From NCBI RefSeq assembly GCF_021735935.1, contig NZ_WMDZ01000001.1:2976001-3040000 (forward strand): a stretch of DNA of 64,000 nt, written 5' to 3'. A program made the position numbers and the translations under genes. This DNA is from Sulfitobacter sp. M39 (GTDB lineage: Bacteria; Pseudomonadota; Alphaproteobacteria; Rhodobacterales; Rhodobacteraceae). Below are positions 1-9,313 of this stretch, one piece after another (positions within the stretch are counted from its first letter, which is position 1; each line of letters opens with the position of its first letter). The notes under the pieces are model-generated. The model was not told where the DNA came from, made no database searches, and saw only the letters and a list, made by a program, of their open reading frames with translations.

Positions 1-1231
1 CGACGAAGAAGAGCAAGGCGGCAAAGCCCCAAAGTTCCCAGTAGACGCCGTTCCAGTCCGTCGACGCTAGGATCGGCCCGCGGATCATCCCAACCAGGTC
101 GAACATCGAAATAATCGACACCAGCGTGGTATCCTTGAACAGCCCGACGGCCACGTTAACGATCCCTGGGATCGAGATTTTCAAGGCTTGGGGCAAAATA
201 ATCAGGCGCATGGCCTGCGCATAATCTAGGCCCAAGCTGTCTGCAGCCTCGTATTGACCACGTGGCAAGGCTGCCAACCCGCCCCGGATCACCTCGGCGA
301 TATAGGCCGAAGCGAACATCGTGATCATGATGATAACACGCAGGATCAGATCGAAGTTTGTGCCCGGTGGCAGGAAGTAAGCCAGGACCACGTTGGCAAC
401 AAAAAGCAACGTAATCAGAGGCACCCCTCGGATAAACTCAATGAAAACAACGCAGATCAGTTTGATGATCGGCAAGCTCGATTGACGACCCAGCGCAAGC
501 AGAATGCCCATCGGCAGGGACAAAGACACGCAGATCACGCCCAAGATCATGTTGAGCATAAAGCCCCCCATGTTTCGCGAGGCGACCGGTTCCAGCGCGA
601 GTACGCCGGATAGGCTTGGCGTAATGAAGCCGCAGATAAACCACGTCACGATGCCTGCGATGAGACCCGCAAAAAGTCCGCCTGCAAAGCTTGTCTTAAC
701 GATTCTGCTGTAGACCACATAGCCGACCACTACGGCCAGCAACGCCGACAATGGCACCAAAAGGGAACCGCCCCAGACCAACCAAAAGGCGATGAAAGGA
801 TAGATGACGGTAAAAAGGATGAGCCCACGTGGCAGATTGCTAAACAGCACCGGTGACACAGCGACGAACAGGAGCACGAATGCCAATGTCGGGCGCCAGT
901 AGCCGTCCTGCGGATAGGCGATTCCAAACAACAGTTGGTTCCAGCGTTCTGTCAGCACCGAGAAACAGCCGGCTTGGACGCCGTCCAATACTTCGCGACA
1001 CTCGCGAATGTTGGATGTCGTCCAAACCCCGCCCAGCAACCAAGGAAGGAAGCCGGAAAGGATCAGGTAGATAACGTAAAGCGCTGCGAGCGTGAGAATG
1101 GTGTAAGGGATCGACGAAAACAGGCTTTCGCGGACCCATTTTACGGGCCCCTGCGCGGTTGGCGGGGGCGCGTGCTGTGGCAACATGGTGTCCCGCACAT
1201 AAGGGACGGAGGCGGCGTGTGTATCTGACAT
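1..1231 (-). CDS. aapM: General L-amino-acid ABC transporter permease AapM (partial)
   Basis: Inner-membrane permease subunit of a broad-specificity L-amino-acid ABC importer, expected to pair with AapQ to form the channel. The frame starts at ATG 1231 and runs off the left edge after about 410 codons, so only the extreme C-terminus is missing. Several hydrophobic spans are visible, and near the left edge lies the cytoplasmic EAA loop of ABC permeases (EAADSLGL, then LPQALKISIPG), which docks on the ATPase. The start is one base past the aapQ stop codon, which suggests translational coupling. The ATPase gene aapP is expected outside the window. Family is clear; substrate range is inferred from the Aap family. 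Confidence 0.9.
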   Translation of the reverse strand, partial: MSDTHAASVPYVRDTMLPQHAPPPTAQGPVKWVRESLFSSIPYTILTLAALYVIYLILSGFLPWLLGGVWTTSNIRECREVLDGVQAGCFSVLTERWNQLLFGIAYPQDGYWRPTLAFVLLFVAVSPVLFSNLPRGLILFTVIYPFIAFWLVWGGSLLVPLSALLAVVVGYVVYSRIVKTSFAGGLFAGLIAGIVTWFICGFITPSLSGVLALEPVASRNMGGFMLNMILGVICVSLSLPMGILLALGRQSSLPIIKLICVVFIEFIRGVPLITLLFVANVVLAYFLPPGTNFDLILRVIIMITMFASAYIAEVIRGGLAALPRGQYEAADSLGLDYAQAMRLIILPQALKISIPGIVNVAVGLFKDTTLVSIISMFDLVGMIRGPILASTDWNGVYWELWGFAALLFFV

Positions 1232-1232
1232 C

Positions 1233-2447
1233 TTACCGCTCCTTCAAGCTGACAGAGTTGTTGTAAACGTTCATGATCGCAGAGATCGACAGCGATATCG
1301 TGAGATAGAACAGCATCAGCAAAAGCACGCATTCGATCGCGCGGCCGGTCTGGTTCAGGGTGATCCCCCCCAGTGTCGCAGTGATATCGGCATACCCGAC
1401 GGCAATCGCGAGAGACGAGTTCTTGGTGATGTTGAGGTACTGCGAAATCAGCGGCGGGATGATCACGCGCAACGCCTGCGGCAGAACCACAAGGTTCATA
1501 ACCCGCTTCGGGCGCAAGCCAAGCGACGATGCGGCTTCGGTTTGCCCCTTTGAGATCGCCTGAATACCTGCGCGTACGTTTTCGGCGATGAAGGCACCGG
1601 TGTATACGGACAAAGCCAACCACAATGCGATCAGCGGCGCGCCAATTTGCAGACCACCACGGAAGTTAAAGCCCTTAAGCTCGGGGTAATCCAAAGCAAT
1701 GGGGCTACCCATAACGAAGAACATCAAAATCGCTGGCACTAGCAGGATCGCGGCAGTGGGCCATCCCATAGGCAGCAACTTGCCCGTACGGAACAGAAGG
1801 CTAACTGCATACCGGCGATAGATAATCGCGGCGATAATCGACAGCACAAAGGTCGCGACCACGATCATTGACCCCGGGCCCCAAACCGGTGCCGGAATAT
1901 AGATGCCGCGGTTGGTGAAGGCGAAGGCGTCAAACAGCATGCTCGACGTGGCGTTGTCACCGCGGAACTTGTTGGGCGCGGGTAATACGGCCGTCATCAA
2001 GGTGTAGATCATCAGGATCCAAATCAGAACTGGAATATTCCGGAAAATCTCGACGTAGACCGACATCAGTTTAGACACGAGCCAGTTTTTGGAAAGACGC
2101 GCCACACCGGCGATCACACCCAGAATTGTGGCAGTGACACAGGCCAGAAACGCAACAAGCAGTGTGTTGATGATACCGACCATTGCGGCACGCAGGTTCG
2201 ATGACTGGCTGTTATAATCGATTAAGGATTGGTTGATATCATACCCGGCAGGTACGTTCAAAAATCCGTAAGAAATGTTCAACCCAGCTTCGGCCAGGTT
2301 TCGCACAAGGTTGATGCCAAGAAAGGCCATCAACGCAATCAGCAAAATCAGCGCAATAAACTGGAAAGTGTAGGATCTATAGCGGGTGTCGTTTAGCAAC
2401 ATCGACAGCCGGAACGAGCCCTGTTGAGGGTCGGACATTGTCGTCAT
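1233..2447 (-). CDS. aapQ: General L-amino-acid ABC transporter permease AapQ
   Basis: First permease of the Aap importer, 404 residues, in the inner membrane. It has a hydrophobic segment near residues 25-50, a long periplasmic stretch typical of AapQ, then a cluster of membrane spans with the EAA-loop signature EAASSLGLRPKRV followed by LPQALRVIIPP near residues 300-330. ATG 2447 is preceded by AGGGA eight bases upstream, favouring it over the ATG three codons later. It lies between the binding-protein gene aapJ and aapM, the usual aapJQMP order. A hairpin in the aapJ-aapQ gap probably lowers permease expression relative to the binding protein. Confidence 0.93.
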   Translation of the reverse strand: MTTMSDPQQGSFRLSMLLNDTRYRSYTFQFIALILLIALMAFLGINLVRNLAEAGLNISYGFLNVPAGYDINQSLIDYNSQSSNLRAAMVGIINTLLVAFLACVTATILGVIAGVARLSKNWLVSKLMSVYVEIFRNIPVLIWILMIYTLMTAVLPAPNKFRGDNATSSMLFDAFAFTNRGIYIPAPVWGPGSMIVVATFVLSIIAAIIYRRYAVSLLFRTGKLLPMGWPTAAILLVPAILMFFVMGSPIALDYPELKGFNFRGGLQIGAPLIALWLALSVYTGAFIAENVRAGIQAISKGQTEAASSLGLRPKRVMNLVVLPQALRVIIPPLISQYLNITKNSSLAIAVGYADITATLGGITLNQTGRAIECVLLLMLFYLTISLSISAIMNVYNNSVSLKER

Positions 2448-2534
2448 TAGATTTTCCCTGTGTGCCGGACCTGTTTTTCACGCACCATTCGGTGTCGCGG
2501 GCCGGGTTTTATTTTTGCGTCGTATAGGCGCAAA

Positions 2535-2557
2535 GGGCGCGGAATTGCTCCGCGCCC
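2535..2557 (-). terminator. Intercistronic hairpin between aapJ and aapQ
   Basis: Perfect 9-bp inverted repeat (GGGCGCGGA, 5-base loop) just after the aapJ stop codon, followed on the minus strand by only a short T run. Such structures between binding-protein and permease genes usually act as a partial terminator or as a 3' stabiliser of the binding-protein message. That role is inferred from position. Confidence 0.6.
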
Positions 2558-2571
2558 CTCGACGGATGTGT

Positions 2572-3588
2572 TTAGCGGAAAGGAGGCGCGTACATCAGGC
2601 CGCCGTCTGTCCACTGAGCGTTCAGGCCACGGGCCAGACCGATTGGTGTTTCTTCGCCAATATTTTTGGCAAAGATTTCACCGTAGTTACCCTGGGATGC
2701 GATGGCTTTCTTCGCGAAGTCAGCTTCCAGACCCAGCATTTCACCCAAAGTACCTTCGGTGCCAAGCAGACGGGCAACTTCTGGGTTTGTGGTGTTTGTT
2801 GTCATCTCTTCGACGTTTGCCGATGTGACACCCAGCTCTTCAGCTGCGATCAGAGCGTAGAGAACCCAGCGGGTTACATCGCCCCAGTCGTTGTCGCCGT
2901 GGCGAACAAGCGGGCCCAGAGGCTCTTTGGAGATGATTTCGGGCAGGATGATGTGCTCACCTGGGTTTTCAAAGGTCGCACGTGTCGCGGCCAGACCAGA
3001 CGCATCGGTGGTATAGGTGTCGCACGCACCGGCCAGATACTGCTGTTGGCCTTCGGCGTTTGTTTCAACAGGCACGGGCTCGTAGCTGATGTTGTTGTTG
3101 CGGAAGAAGTCCGCGAGGTTCAGCTCGGTTGTGGTGCCGGTTTGGATGCAGACAGTCGCGCCATCCAGATCCTTGGCAGAGGAAACGCCAAGCTCTTTCG
3201 GGACCATGAAGCCCTGACCGTCATAGTAGTTCACGCCGATGAAGTCGAACTTCAGGTCGACGTCACGGCTAAACGTCCATGTGGTGTTACGTGCAAGGAA
3301 ATCGATCTCGCCAGATGCCAGCGCGGTAAAGCGTGTTTTACCGGTTGTGGGAACGAATTCGACGGCGTTCGGGTCGCCCAGTACGGCGGCGGCGACAGCA
3401 CGGCATACCGCGACGTCAAAGCCTTCCCATTCGCCATTGGCGTTAGGGGCAGCGAAGCCGGCCAGACCGGTGGTGACGCCGCAGTTCAGCGAGCCGCGCG
3501 CTTTGACATCGTCAAGCGTGGACGCAGCAGCTGCGCCAGCCGCAAGGCCGGCTACTGTTAGCGCACCAAAAAATACGGATTTGTTCAT
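2572..3588 (-). CDS. aapJ: General L-amino-acid ABC transporter substrate-binding protein AapJ
   Basis: Periplasmic solute-binding protein of the Aap importer. The ATG at 3588 is preferred over an in-frame start at 3615: it has GGAAGAGG just upstream, and the protein then begins MNKSVFFGALTVAGLAAG, a typical signal peptide of about 22 residues ending at an AAA-rich cleavage region. The mature part has the family-3 solute-binding fold, with early motifs KARGSLNCGV and GFDVAVCRAVAAAV and a later region CDTYTTDASGLAATR. Length, 338 residues, matches AapJ. It is first in the aapJQM(P) operon. Confidence 0.93.
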   Translation of the reverse strand: MNKSVFFGALTVAGLAAGAAAASTLDDVKARGSLNCGVTTGLAGFAAPNANGEWEGFDVAVCRAVAAAVLGDPNAVEFVPTTGKTRFTALASGEIDFLARNTTWTFSRDVDLKFDFIGVNYYDGQGFMVPKELGVSSAKDLDGATVCIQTGTTTELNLADFFRNNNISYEPVPVETNAEGQQQYLAGACDTYTTDASGLAATRATFENPGEHIILPEIISKEPLGPLVRHGDNDWGDVTRWVLYALIAAEELGVTSANVEEMTTNTTNPEVARLLGTEGTLGEMLGLEADFAKKAIASQGNYGEIFAKNIGEETPIGLARGLNAQWTDGGLMYAPPFR

Positions 3589-3773
3589 TTTAACCTCTTC
3601 CTGATTTTCCGCCACGTTTTAGGGCGGTTCACCCGGGACCTTTTCGGACCGGAGATGTTTTGGCGGGGTTATCCCCGTCAGTGGAAGGGAGTTTGGGCGA
3701 ATTTACGCCGGAACGTCAAGTCAGTGTGCTTAAAAAATGCCCTCAATCCTATGTATTGGGGTCACCGTGAAAC

Positions 3774-4493
3774 CTATTCGGGCAAGCTCAGGTCAAACAT
3801 CAACTTAGCGTGTAAGAAACTAGTCTTTTTCACTGCGGCTAAGGCGTCTGCCTCGTCATCATTGCCCCACTGTTCGGCCTGCCAAATCTCGTCCAGACGC
3901 GAGATTTCCCAAATCGATTCCGCTTCCTTGGCGTCAAGCGCAGCCGCAAAGCCCAAGACTAATGAGCCGGACAGGCTCACAAGGTCGTGAAAGGCCGCAA
4001 GTTCAAAGTTGCTTAACGCATGGGTGCGCCCCGACAGACGTGCGACATCCGCTGCCGACTGGGGCTCGTGCATGATCCCCACGCGAGTCTGCAAGCTCAC
4101 GCCCAAAGCCTTGTGGGCCCACTCCAGCATGGGGTCCCATTGTTCGGCCTGCCGCGCGACCAGCTCGGCCGGGCTATCCGCGCGATAGCACAGCAGATCG
4201 CAGTCGCCGTAGGCCGCCAACATATCCGCGACCTCGGCATGTTGCAGCGCAACTTTGTCGATTGCTGCATTGGCGGTTTTGGTGGCGGGCATGGTATCAG
4301 GGTTGATCACCCCGTCTTGTGCCTGCCATTCAGCGGCGATTTTCTGCGCCATAGCGCGGGTTGGCACCACCAGCGCACGTTTGGCCGGCGTCTTGATCCC
4401 GCGCCCGTCAAGCTCGACAGTATAGCCACCCTCCGCCTCGACAACGGTCGCCTCTTTCCAGAAACGTTTCGCTTTCCAATCGCTCACCCCCAA
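3774..4493 (-). CDS. ATP12-family F1-ATPase assembly chaperone
   Basis: 239-residue soluble protein of the ATP12 family. In mitochondria ATP12 binds the F1 alpha subunit before assembly with beta, and alphaproteobacterial homologues are thought to do the same for ATP synthase. Visible family features are the N-terminal stretch KRFWKEATV...YTVELDGRGIKTPAKR and the middle segment AEWQAQ...INPDTMPATKTANAAID. The 5' end overlaps the pseudouridine synthase gene by 10 bp, so it is the distal gene of the crcB-rluC-ATP12 operon. Its role in ATP synthase assembly here is by family analogy. Confidence 0.88.
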   Translation of the reverse strand: MGVSDWKAKRFWKEATVVEAEGGYTVELDGRGIKTPAKRALVVPTRAMAQKIAAEWQAQDGVINPDTMPATKTANAAIDKVALQHAEVADMLAAYGDCDLLCYRADSPAELVARQAEQWDPMLEWAHKALGVSLQTRVGIMHEPQSAADVARLSGRTHALSNFELAAFHDLVSLSGSLVLGFAAALDAKEAESIWEISRLDEIWQAEQWGNDDEADALAAVKKTSFLHAKLMFDLSLPE

Positions 4494-5533
4494 TCCTCCT
4501 CGAACGGGTCAGCGGGCACGTCAGAGGGTACCCACTGGAACGTGTCCCAGGTGCGCGCCATATGGTCCGGCAGCGGGGCTGTGAGATTCAGCCGCGCCTT
4601 GGTGACAGGATGCTCCAACGTCAGGGATCGCGCATGCAGGTGCAGCTTCTTAGAGATGTCGCCCCCCAGTTGCGCGCCCCATCCATCGCCCATGTTTTCC
4701 TGACCTGAACCGCCATATTTTCCATCGCCGACAATGGGATGTCCGATTTCAGCCATATGCGCACGCAGCTGGTGCGTCCGGCCGGTCACAGGGATCAGCG
4801 CCATCCAGCAGGTCCGTTTACCGGCTTGTGCGAGGGTCGCATAATCGGTGGTCGCGCGCTTGGCGCCGTCGGTGGTCTCCATGTCTTTCGGGTGGACGCA
4901 ATACATCTTTTCGCCCTCACCACGGGCCCCGTGGCCGAAGGCTTTGACCAGCCCGAATTTGATCGTCCCGTTGCGCGGATGCGGTACACCCGCGACCGCA
5001 GCCCAGTAAATCTTGCGGGTTTCGCGATGGCGGAACGACGCGGTCAGCGCGGCGGCAATTGACCGTGTCCGCGCCATGATCAGCACGCCAGAGGTGTCTT
5101 TGTCCAGCCGGTGCACAAGGCGCGGCTTTTCATCAAGCTCAAACATCAGGGCATCGGCAAGCGCGTCGACGTGGCGGTCCGATTGACCAGACCCGCCCTG
5201 CACCGGCAGCCCCGGGGGTTTGTTCAGCGCTATAATGTGATCGTCCCGATAGATGACACAGGACCGGATAAACTTGGTATCCGCCTCTGATATCCGCGTG
5301 CGCTTGGGCGGCGGCGGTGCCTTTTCATCGGGCAGCGGCGGGATACGCACGGTCTGCCCGACCTCAAGCCGAGTAGAGGCTTTGACCCGCCCCCCATCAA
5401 CACGGATGTCCCCTTTGCGGCACATCTTTTCAATCAGCCCTTGGCCAATCAGCGGAAACGTCCGTTTGAACCAACGGTCCAACCGTTGATCCCCGTCGCC
5501 TTCTTCTACGACCAGATGTTGAACCCGGCTCAT
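4484..5533 (-). CDS. RluC/RluD-family 23S rRNA pseudouridine synthase
   Basis: Isomerises specific uridines in RNA to pseudouridine, probably in 23S rRNA. An S4 RNA-binding domain occupies about residues 12-65 (LDRWFKRTFPLIGQGLIEKM), and the catalytic domain carries HRLDKDTSG with the catalytic Asp at residue 144. A longer in-frame ORF extends to 5746 but runs through crcB. ATG 5533 gives a normal 349-residue protein and overlaps the crcB stop codon as ATGA. The 3' end overlaps the ATP12 gene. The exact target uridines cannot be read from the sequence, so no specific rlu symbol is assigned. Confidence 0.92.
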   Translation of the reverse strand: MSRVQHLVVEEGDGDQRLDRWFKRTFPLIGQGLIEKMCRKGDIRVDGGRVKASTRLEVGQTVRIPPLPDEKAPPPPKRTRISEADTKFIRSCVIYRDDHIIALNKPPGLPVQGGSGQSDRHVDALADALMFELDEKPRLVHRLDKDTSGVLIMARTRSIAAALTASFRHRETRKIYWAAVAGVPHPRNGTIKFGLVKAFGHGARGEGEKMYCVHPKDMETTDGAKRATTDYATLAQAGKRTCWMALIPVTGRTHQLRAHMAEIGHPIVGDGKYGGSGQENMGDGWGAQLGGDISKKLHLHARSLTLEHPVTKARLNLTAPLPDHMARTWDTFQWVPSDVPADPFEEDWG

Positions 5534-5910
5534 GCAAATACCCCTCTGGCCACCAAAAGGCCCAGCATTAATCCTAGCACCGATAGCCCGACGGACAGTG
5601 CCACATATATCCCTGCCGTCCCGATCTGGCCGCGCTCCATCAACGTGACGGTCTCGAGCGAAAAGGACGAGAACGTTGTAAAGCCGCCAAGCACGCCGGT
5701 CATCACAAACGGGCTGATCTGCGTCAGCCCTTTTTGTGCGGCACACACCACAAAGAGGCCCATCAAGAACGACCCGATGATGTTGACCGTCAGCACCGCG
5801 ACTGGAAAATCCGACAGCCCGACCAGCCGCGTCACGGCGACACCAAACAGATACCGCAAGGAGGCACCGATCGCGCCGCCCATAGCGACAAGGGACAGGG
5901 TTGAAATCAT
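5530..5910 (-). CDS. crcB: Fluoride ion channel CrcB (Fluc)
   Basis: Small four-helix inner-membrane protein that exports fluoride as a dual-topology dimer. Family signatures present are GASLRY near the N-terminus, NIIGSF in the middle and GVLGGFTTFSSFS, which contains the pore phenylalanine and hydroxyl track. ATG 5910 gives 126 residues starting MISTLSLVAMGGAIG and is preferred; an in-frame GTG at 5931 adds seven polar residues that the family lacks. No fluoride-riboswitch consensus was evident in the short rarA-crcB gap. The stop codon overlaps the start of the pseudouridine synthase gene. Confidence 0.93.
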   Translation of the reverse strand: MISTLSLVAMGGAIGASLRYLFGVAVTRLVGLSDFPVAVLTVNIIGSFLMGLFVVCAAQKGLTQISPFVMTGVLGGFTTFSSFSLETVTLMERGQIGTAGIYVALSVGLSVLGLMLGLLVARGVFA

Positions 5911-5941
5911 CTGCGGTCTCTCACGGTTCACGCCCCGAATG

Positions 5942-7249
5942 TCAAGTTTTCCGCGTTGCCCGCAGCTTTTCGAAATAATCGACGCGTTTTCTCAGGTCAC
6001 GTTCAAAACCTCGTTCGACAGGTTGATAGAATTGCGGCCGCTCCATCCCGTCGGGAAAGTAGTTCTGGCCGGAAAACCCGTCTTCGGCATCATGGTCATA
6101 GGCATAGCCCGCGCCGTAGCCCTGCTCTTTCATCATCTTGGTGGGCGCGTTCATGATGTGCTTGGGTGGCGGAGAGGACCCGGTCTGCTTAGCCGCACGC
6201 CGCGCTGCCTTATAGGCCACGTAAGCAGCGTTCGATTTCGGGGCCAACGCGAGATAGGTCAACGCCTGCGCAATCGCCAGCTCTCCTTCTGGCGAGCCGA
6301 GCCGCTCGTATGTCTCCCACGATTGCAGGCAAACCGACTGCGCCTGCGGATCGGCAAGCCCGATATCCTCGACCGCCATGCGCGTGATCCGGCGCATCAA
6401 ATACCGCGGGTCTTCGCCCCCTTCCAGCATCCGCGCCAACCAGTACAGCGCCGCATCAGGGTCAGAGCCGCGCACGGATTTATGCAGCGCCGAGATGAGG
6501 TTATAATGCGCGTCCCCCCCTTTGTCGTATTGCGCCGCGCGCCGCATCAACCGCGCCGACAGGGCTTTGCCGTCCAGCTTGCCCTCGACCTTCCAGGCGG
6601 CGACCTGCTCTATTAGGTTAAGCAACGCACGCCCGTCGCCATCAGCCATCTCAAGCAGGTTTTCGCGCGCAGGCCCGTCCAATGGCAAGCCACGACCCAG
6701 TTCCTTTTCGGCCCTTTGGGCCAGCCGTTCCAGATCAGCCAGCGGCAAGCGTTCCAATACCAGAACCTGCGATCGGCTCAGCACAGCGGCGTTCAGCTCG
6801 AACGATGGATTCTCGGTCGTCGCCCCGACCAGCAGGATCGTTCCATCCTCCATATGAGGCAGGAAGCCGTCCTGCTGCGCCTTGTTAAAGCGGTGGATCT
6901 CGTCGACGAACAGCAGTGTGCCCTGCCCGTTCTGTCGCCGGATTTTCGCCGCATCAAAGACCTTGCGCAGCTCAGGCACACCGCTGAAAATCGCGCTGAT
7001 CTGCACGAAATGCAGGTCCGTCTCATCTGCCAGCAGTCGCGCGATGGTCGTTTTGCCAACGCCAGGCGGCCCCCAGAAAATCAGCGACCCGAGCGACCCC
7101 GACTGCAGCATAACCGTCAGCGGCGCGTCCGGCCCCAGCACCTGTGACTGGCCGATGACCTCGCCCAAACTCCGCGGGCGCAGCCGGTCCGCCAAAGGGC
7201 GATGCCCGCTTTCCACAGCCGGTGCGTCCGATCCAAATAGGTCCGCCAT
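5942..7249 (-). CDS. rarA: Replication-associated recombination protein A (RarA/MgsA)
   Basis: AAA+ ATPase of the clamp-loader clade that acts at stalled replication forks. The 435-residue protein begins MADLFGSDAP at ATG 7249; an upstream in-frame extension overlaps the protease gene and is rejected. Walker A is GPPGVGKT at residues 60-67 and Walker B with sensor is LLFVDEIHRF around 112-121. The C-terminal half has the RarA tetramerisation region, including HYNLISALHKSVRGSDPDAALYW and NAPTKMMKEQGYG. It lies 4 bp downstream of the Do-type protease gene and is probably cotranscribed with it. Confidence 0.95.
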   Translation of the reverse strand: MADLFGSDAPAVESGHRPLADRLRPRSLGEVIGQSQVLGPDAPLTVMLQSGSLGSLIFWGPPGVGKTTIARLLADETDLHFVQISAIFSGVPELRKVFDAAKIRRQNGQGTLLFVDEIHRFNKAQQDGFLPHMEDGTILLVGATTENPSFELNAAVLSRSQVLVLERLPLADLERLAQRAEKELGRGLPLDGPARENLLEMADGDGRALLNLIEQVAAWKVEGKLDGKALSARLMRRAAQYDKGGDAHYNLISALHKSVRGSDPDAALYWLARMLEGGEDPRYLMRRITRMAVEDIGLADPQAQSVCLQSWETYERLGSPEGELAIAQALTYLALAPKSNAAYVAYKAARRAAKQTGSSPPPKHIMNAPTKMMKEQGYGAGYAYDHDAEDGFSGQNYFPDGMERPQFYQPVERGFERDLRKRVDYFEKLRATRKT

Positions 7250-7253
7250 CGCG

Positions 7254-8624
7254 CTAGACCCGGAATTGCAGCGACAGACGCTGCACGCCACGCTGCACCA
7301 TCATCGACACCTGACGGCTGCCCGCCATCTGGTCGCTGACATCCGACGGTGTTTGCACCTCGGCCCCATTCACGGCCAGGATCACATCCCCCTGCCGCAA
7401 CCCCACACGCGCACCATATGGCCCGGTATCCATCACCGCCACACCCGCTACCTCAAGCGGGAGGTTCAATTCAGCCATCACAGCAGGATTGATCCGCGCC
7501 AACGCCAACCCCGGTAGCAAGCTGCTGTCATCCAGCGTCAGAGCGGCACGCGATGGCTCCTCCGGCGCGGCGATCAAGGCGACCTCAACCTCTGCCACCT
7601 TGCCATCGCGCAGCCGCGTGATCCGTGCCTGCACTCCCATCCCGACCACGCTCATGCGGTAGATAATCTCGGCGGGTGTATGTACCTCTTGCCCATCGAC
7701 CGCCGTGATCACATCGCCGACAGCCACACCCGCCTTCAGAAACGGGCTGGCAGGGTGCATCCCAGACACGATGATCCCACCAGGCCGGTCCAACCCCAGC
7801 GGGCCCGCCATATCCGCGTCCACCGGCTGCCCGCTCATCCCCGCCCAAGGTCGGGTAAATTCAACGGCCCCGTCGCGCGCCTGCGCCATGAACGCCGCGA
7901 TCAAATTGGCAGGTATCGCAAAGCCGATCCCGTTTGACCCGCCCGAGCGTGTCAAGATCGAGGTGTTGATCCCGATCAACCGCCCCTCTACATCGATCAA
8001 CGCACCACCAGAGTTGCCCGGGTTGATCGGTGCATCCGTCTGGATGAAGTATCCCTGCCCGCCACCGTTCATCCCGCCAGACCGCGCAAGCCCTGACACG
8101 ATCCCGCTGCTCACCGTTTGACCGACCCCAAAGGGGTTGCCGATGGCTAGCGTCAACTCGCCGACTTCGACGGTATCGCTATCGCGCAACGACAAAGGGG
8201 TAAGCCCGTCCACGTCATCAATTTTCAGGATAGCCAGATCGCTCTCTACATCGCTCAGCAGCACACGGGCGGAAAACTCACGACGGTCCGACAGAACGAT
8301 CCGAATGTCCGTCGACATCCCGACCACATGATAATTCGACACGACAATCCCGTCCTCCGACAGGATCACGCCGGACCCAAGCGAGTTCCGAACCCGCGGG
8401 CGGCCGGCATCTGGCCGTCGGAAGAAACGTTCAAAGAAGGGATCAGCCTGCAGCGGCGTGCGGCTTTGCTCGACGATGGTGCGGGCGTAGATGTTCACCA
8501 CGGCGGGCGCGGCCTCGCGGACCAGCGGCGCAAAGCTCAACTGGATCTGCGCGGCAGAGCTTGGCACAGTTTGCGCAGCGACGGGGAAAGACAGAACGGT
8601 CAGCAGGATCAGAAGTATTCTCAT
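7254..8624 (-). CDS. Do/DegP-family periplasmic serine protease
   Basis: HtrA-type trypsin-like endopeptidase for misfolded envelope proteins. ATG 8624 is chosen because it gives a signal peptide (MRILLILLTVLSFPVAAQ, cleaved after AAQ) and follows a G-rich ribosome-binding site; the longer ORF to 8750 runs through the rplQ terminator. The catalytic triad is visible as His99 (SNYHVV), Asp129 (ESDLAIL) and Ser205 (GNSGGALI). Two PDZ-like domains follow, about residues 265-355 and 370-456. Total 456 residues, usual for DegP/DegQ proteins. Which paralogue it is (DegP, DegQ, MucD) is not decided. Confidence 0.93.
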   Translation of the reverse strand: MRILLILLTVLSFPVAAQTVPSSAAQIQLSFAPLVREAAPAVVNIYARTIVEQSRTPLQADPFFERFFRRPDAGRPRVRNSLGSGVILSEDGIVVSNYHVVGMSTDIRIVLSDRREFSARVLLSDVESDLAILKIDDVDGLTPLSLRDSDTVEVGELTLAIGNPFGVGQTVSSGIVSGLARSGGMNGGGQGYFIQTDAPINPGNSGGALIDVEGRLIGINTSILTRSGGSNGIGFAIPANLIAAFMAQARDGAVEFTRPWAGMSGQPVDADMAGPLGLDRPGGIIVSGMHPASPFLKAGVAVGDVITAVDGQEVHTPAEIIYRMSVVGMGVQARITRLRDGKVAEVEVALIAAPEEPSRAALTLDDSSLLPGLALARINPAVMAELNLPLEVAGVAVMDTGPYGARVGLRQGDVILAVNGAEVQTPSDVSDQMAGSRQVSMMVQRGVQRLSLQFRV

Positions 8625-8705
8625 GCCCCCAGATATGCGCAGCCATAGGCCCTTGCGCAACACCCGAGTTCCAAATGGATTTAAATCCTCGCCGAAGGCA
8701 TAAAA

Positions 8706-8735
8706 GCAAAAAGCCCCTGCGTTGGCAGGGGCTTT
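8706..8735 (-). terminator. Rho-independent terminator of rplQ
   Basis: 10-bp perfect stem (AAGCCCCTGC, 4-base loop) followed on the minus strand by TTTGCTTTTA, 27 bases after the rplQ stop codon. It ends the rpsM-rpsK-rpoA-rplQ transcript and isolates the protease gene. Confidence 0.9.
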
Positions 8736-8762
8736 CAGAATTCTTAACAAAAGCAGGTCGCT

Positions 8763-9182
8763 TTAGTCTTCGGCAACCTCATAGGCCGCTACGCGCGCCT
8801 TGTCGTTTGCACCCTTCGCGTCGCGGTCGCGATCTACGAATTCGATGATGGCCATAGGTGCCATGTCGCCATAACGGAAGCCCGCTTTCAGGACGCGGAC
8901 ATAGCCGCCCTGACGGTCTTTGTAGCGTGGGCCCAGGATGTCGAACAGTTTCGCAACATACTGGTCTTGCTTCAGCTTGCTTGCAGCCTGGCGACGCGCG
9001 TGCAGGTCGCCGCGCTTTGCCAATGTGATCATCTTTTCGATGATTGGCTTCAGTTCTTTAGCTTTTGGCAATGTTGTTTTGATTTGCTCATGTTCGATGA
9101 GTGAGCCTGCCATGTTCGAGAACAACGCCTTGCGGTGCTCATGTGTACGGTTCAGGCGGCGGTAACCACGTGCGTGACGCAT
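8763..9182 (-). CDS. rplQ: 50S ribosomal protein L17
   Basis: Large-subunit protein lining the exit-tunnel side of the ribosome. Starts [21 protein letters not shown], the universal L17 N-terminus. At 139 residues it is slightly longer than the E. coli protein because of a charged C-terminal extension ([14 protein letters not shown]). It is the last gene of the alpha-type operon and is followed by a strong terminator. A 131-bp gap with two hairpins separates it from rpoA. Confidence 0.98.
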   Translation of the reverse strand: MRHARGYRRLNRTHEHRKALFSNMAGSLIEHEQIKTTLPKAKELKPIIEKMITLAKRGDLHARRQAASKLKQDQYVAKLFDILGPRYKDRQGGYVRVLKAGFRYGDMAPMAIIEFVDRDRDAKGANDKARVAAYEVAED

Positions 9183-9231
9183 TTTCTAGTCTCCAATTTA
9201 ATGCCCTCTACGGGCGGTTTTGCTTTGTCTG

Positions 9232-9308
9232 GTTGGCGTGCGTAGCGCCAACTCTCCTTGGGGCCGATGCCCGGTCGTATTGTCGGGCGGGGAAACCCCA
9301 CCCGACAA
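9232..9308 (-). repeat. Two hairpins between rpoA and rplQ
   Basis: Two inverted repeats fill the rpoA-rplQ gap: GTTGGCG/CGCCAAC at 9232-9252 and an 8-bp TTGTCGGG/CCCGACAA stem at 9280-9308 with a GGGG-AAA-CCCC core. Neither has a proper T-run on the minus strand, so they look more like mRNA-stabilising or processing structures than terminators. Confidence 0.55.
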
Positions 9309-9313
9309 ATCTC

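Noticed and set aside
5530..5990. Fluoride riboswitch upstream of crcB
   Set aside because: The rarA-crcB gap is only about 30 bp, too short for the aptamer, and no consensus was recognised.
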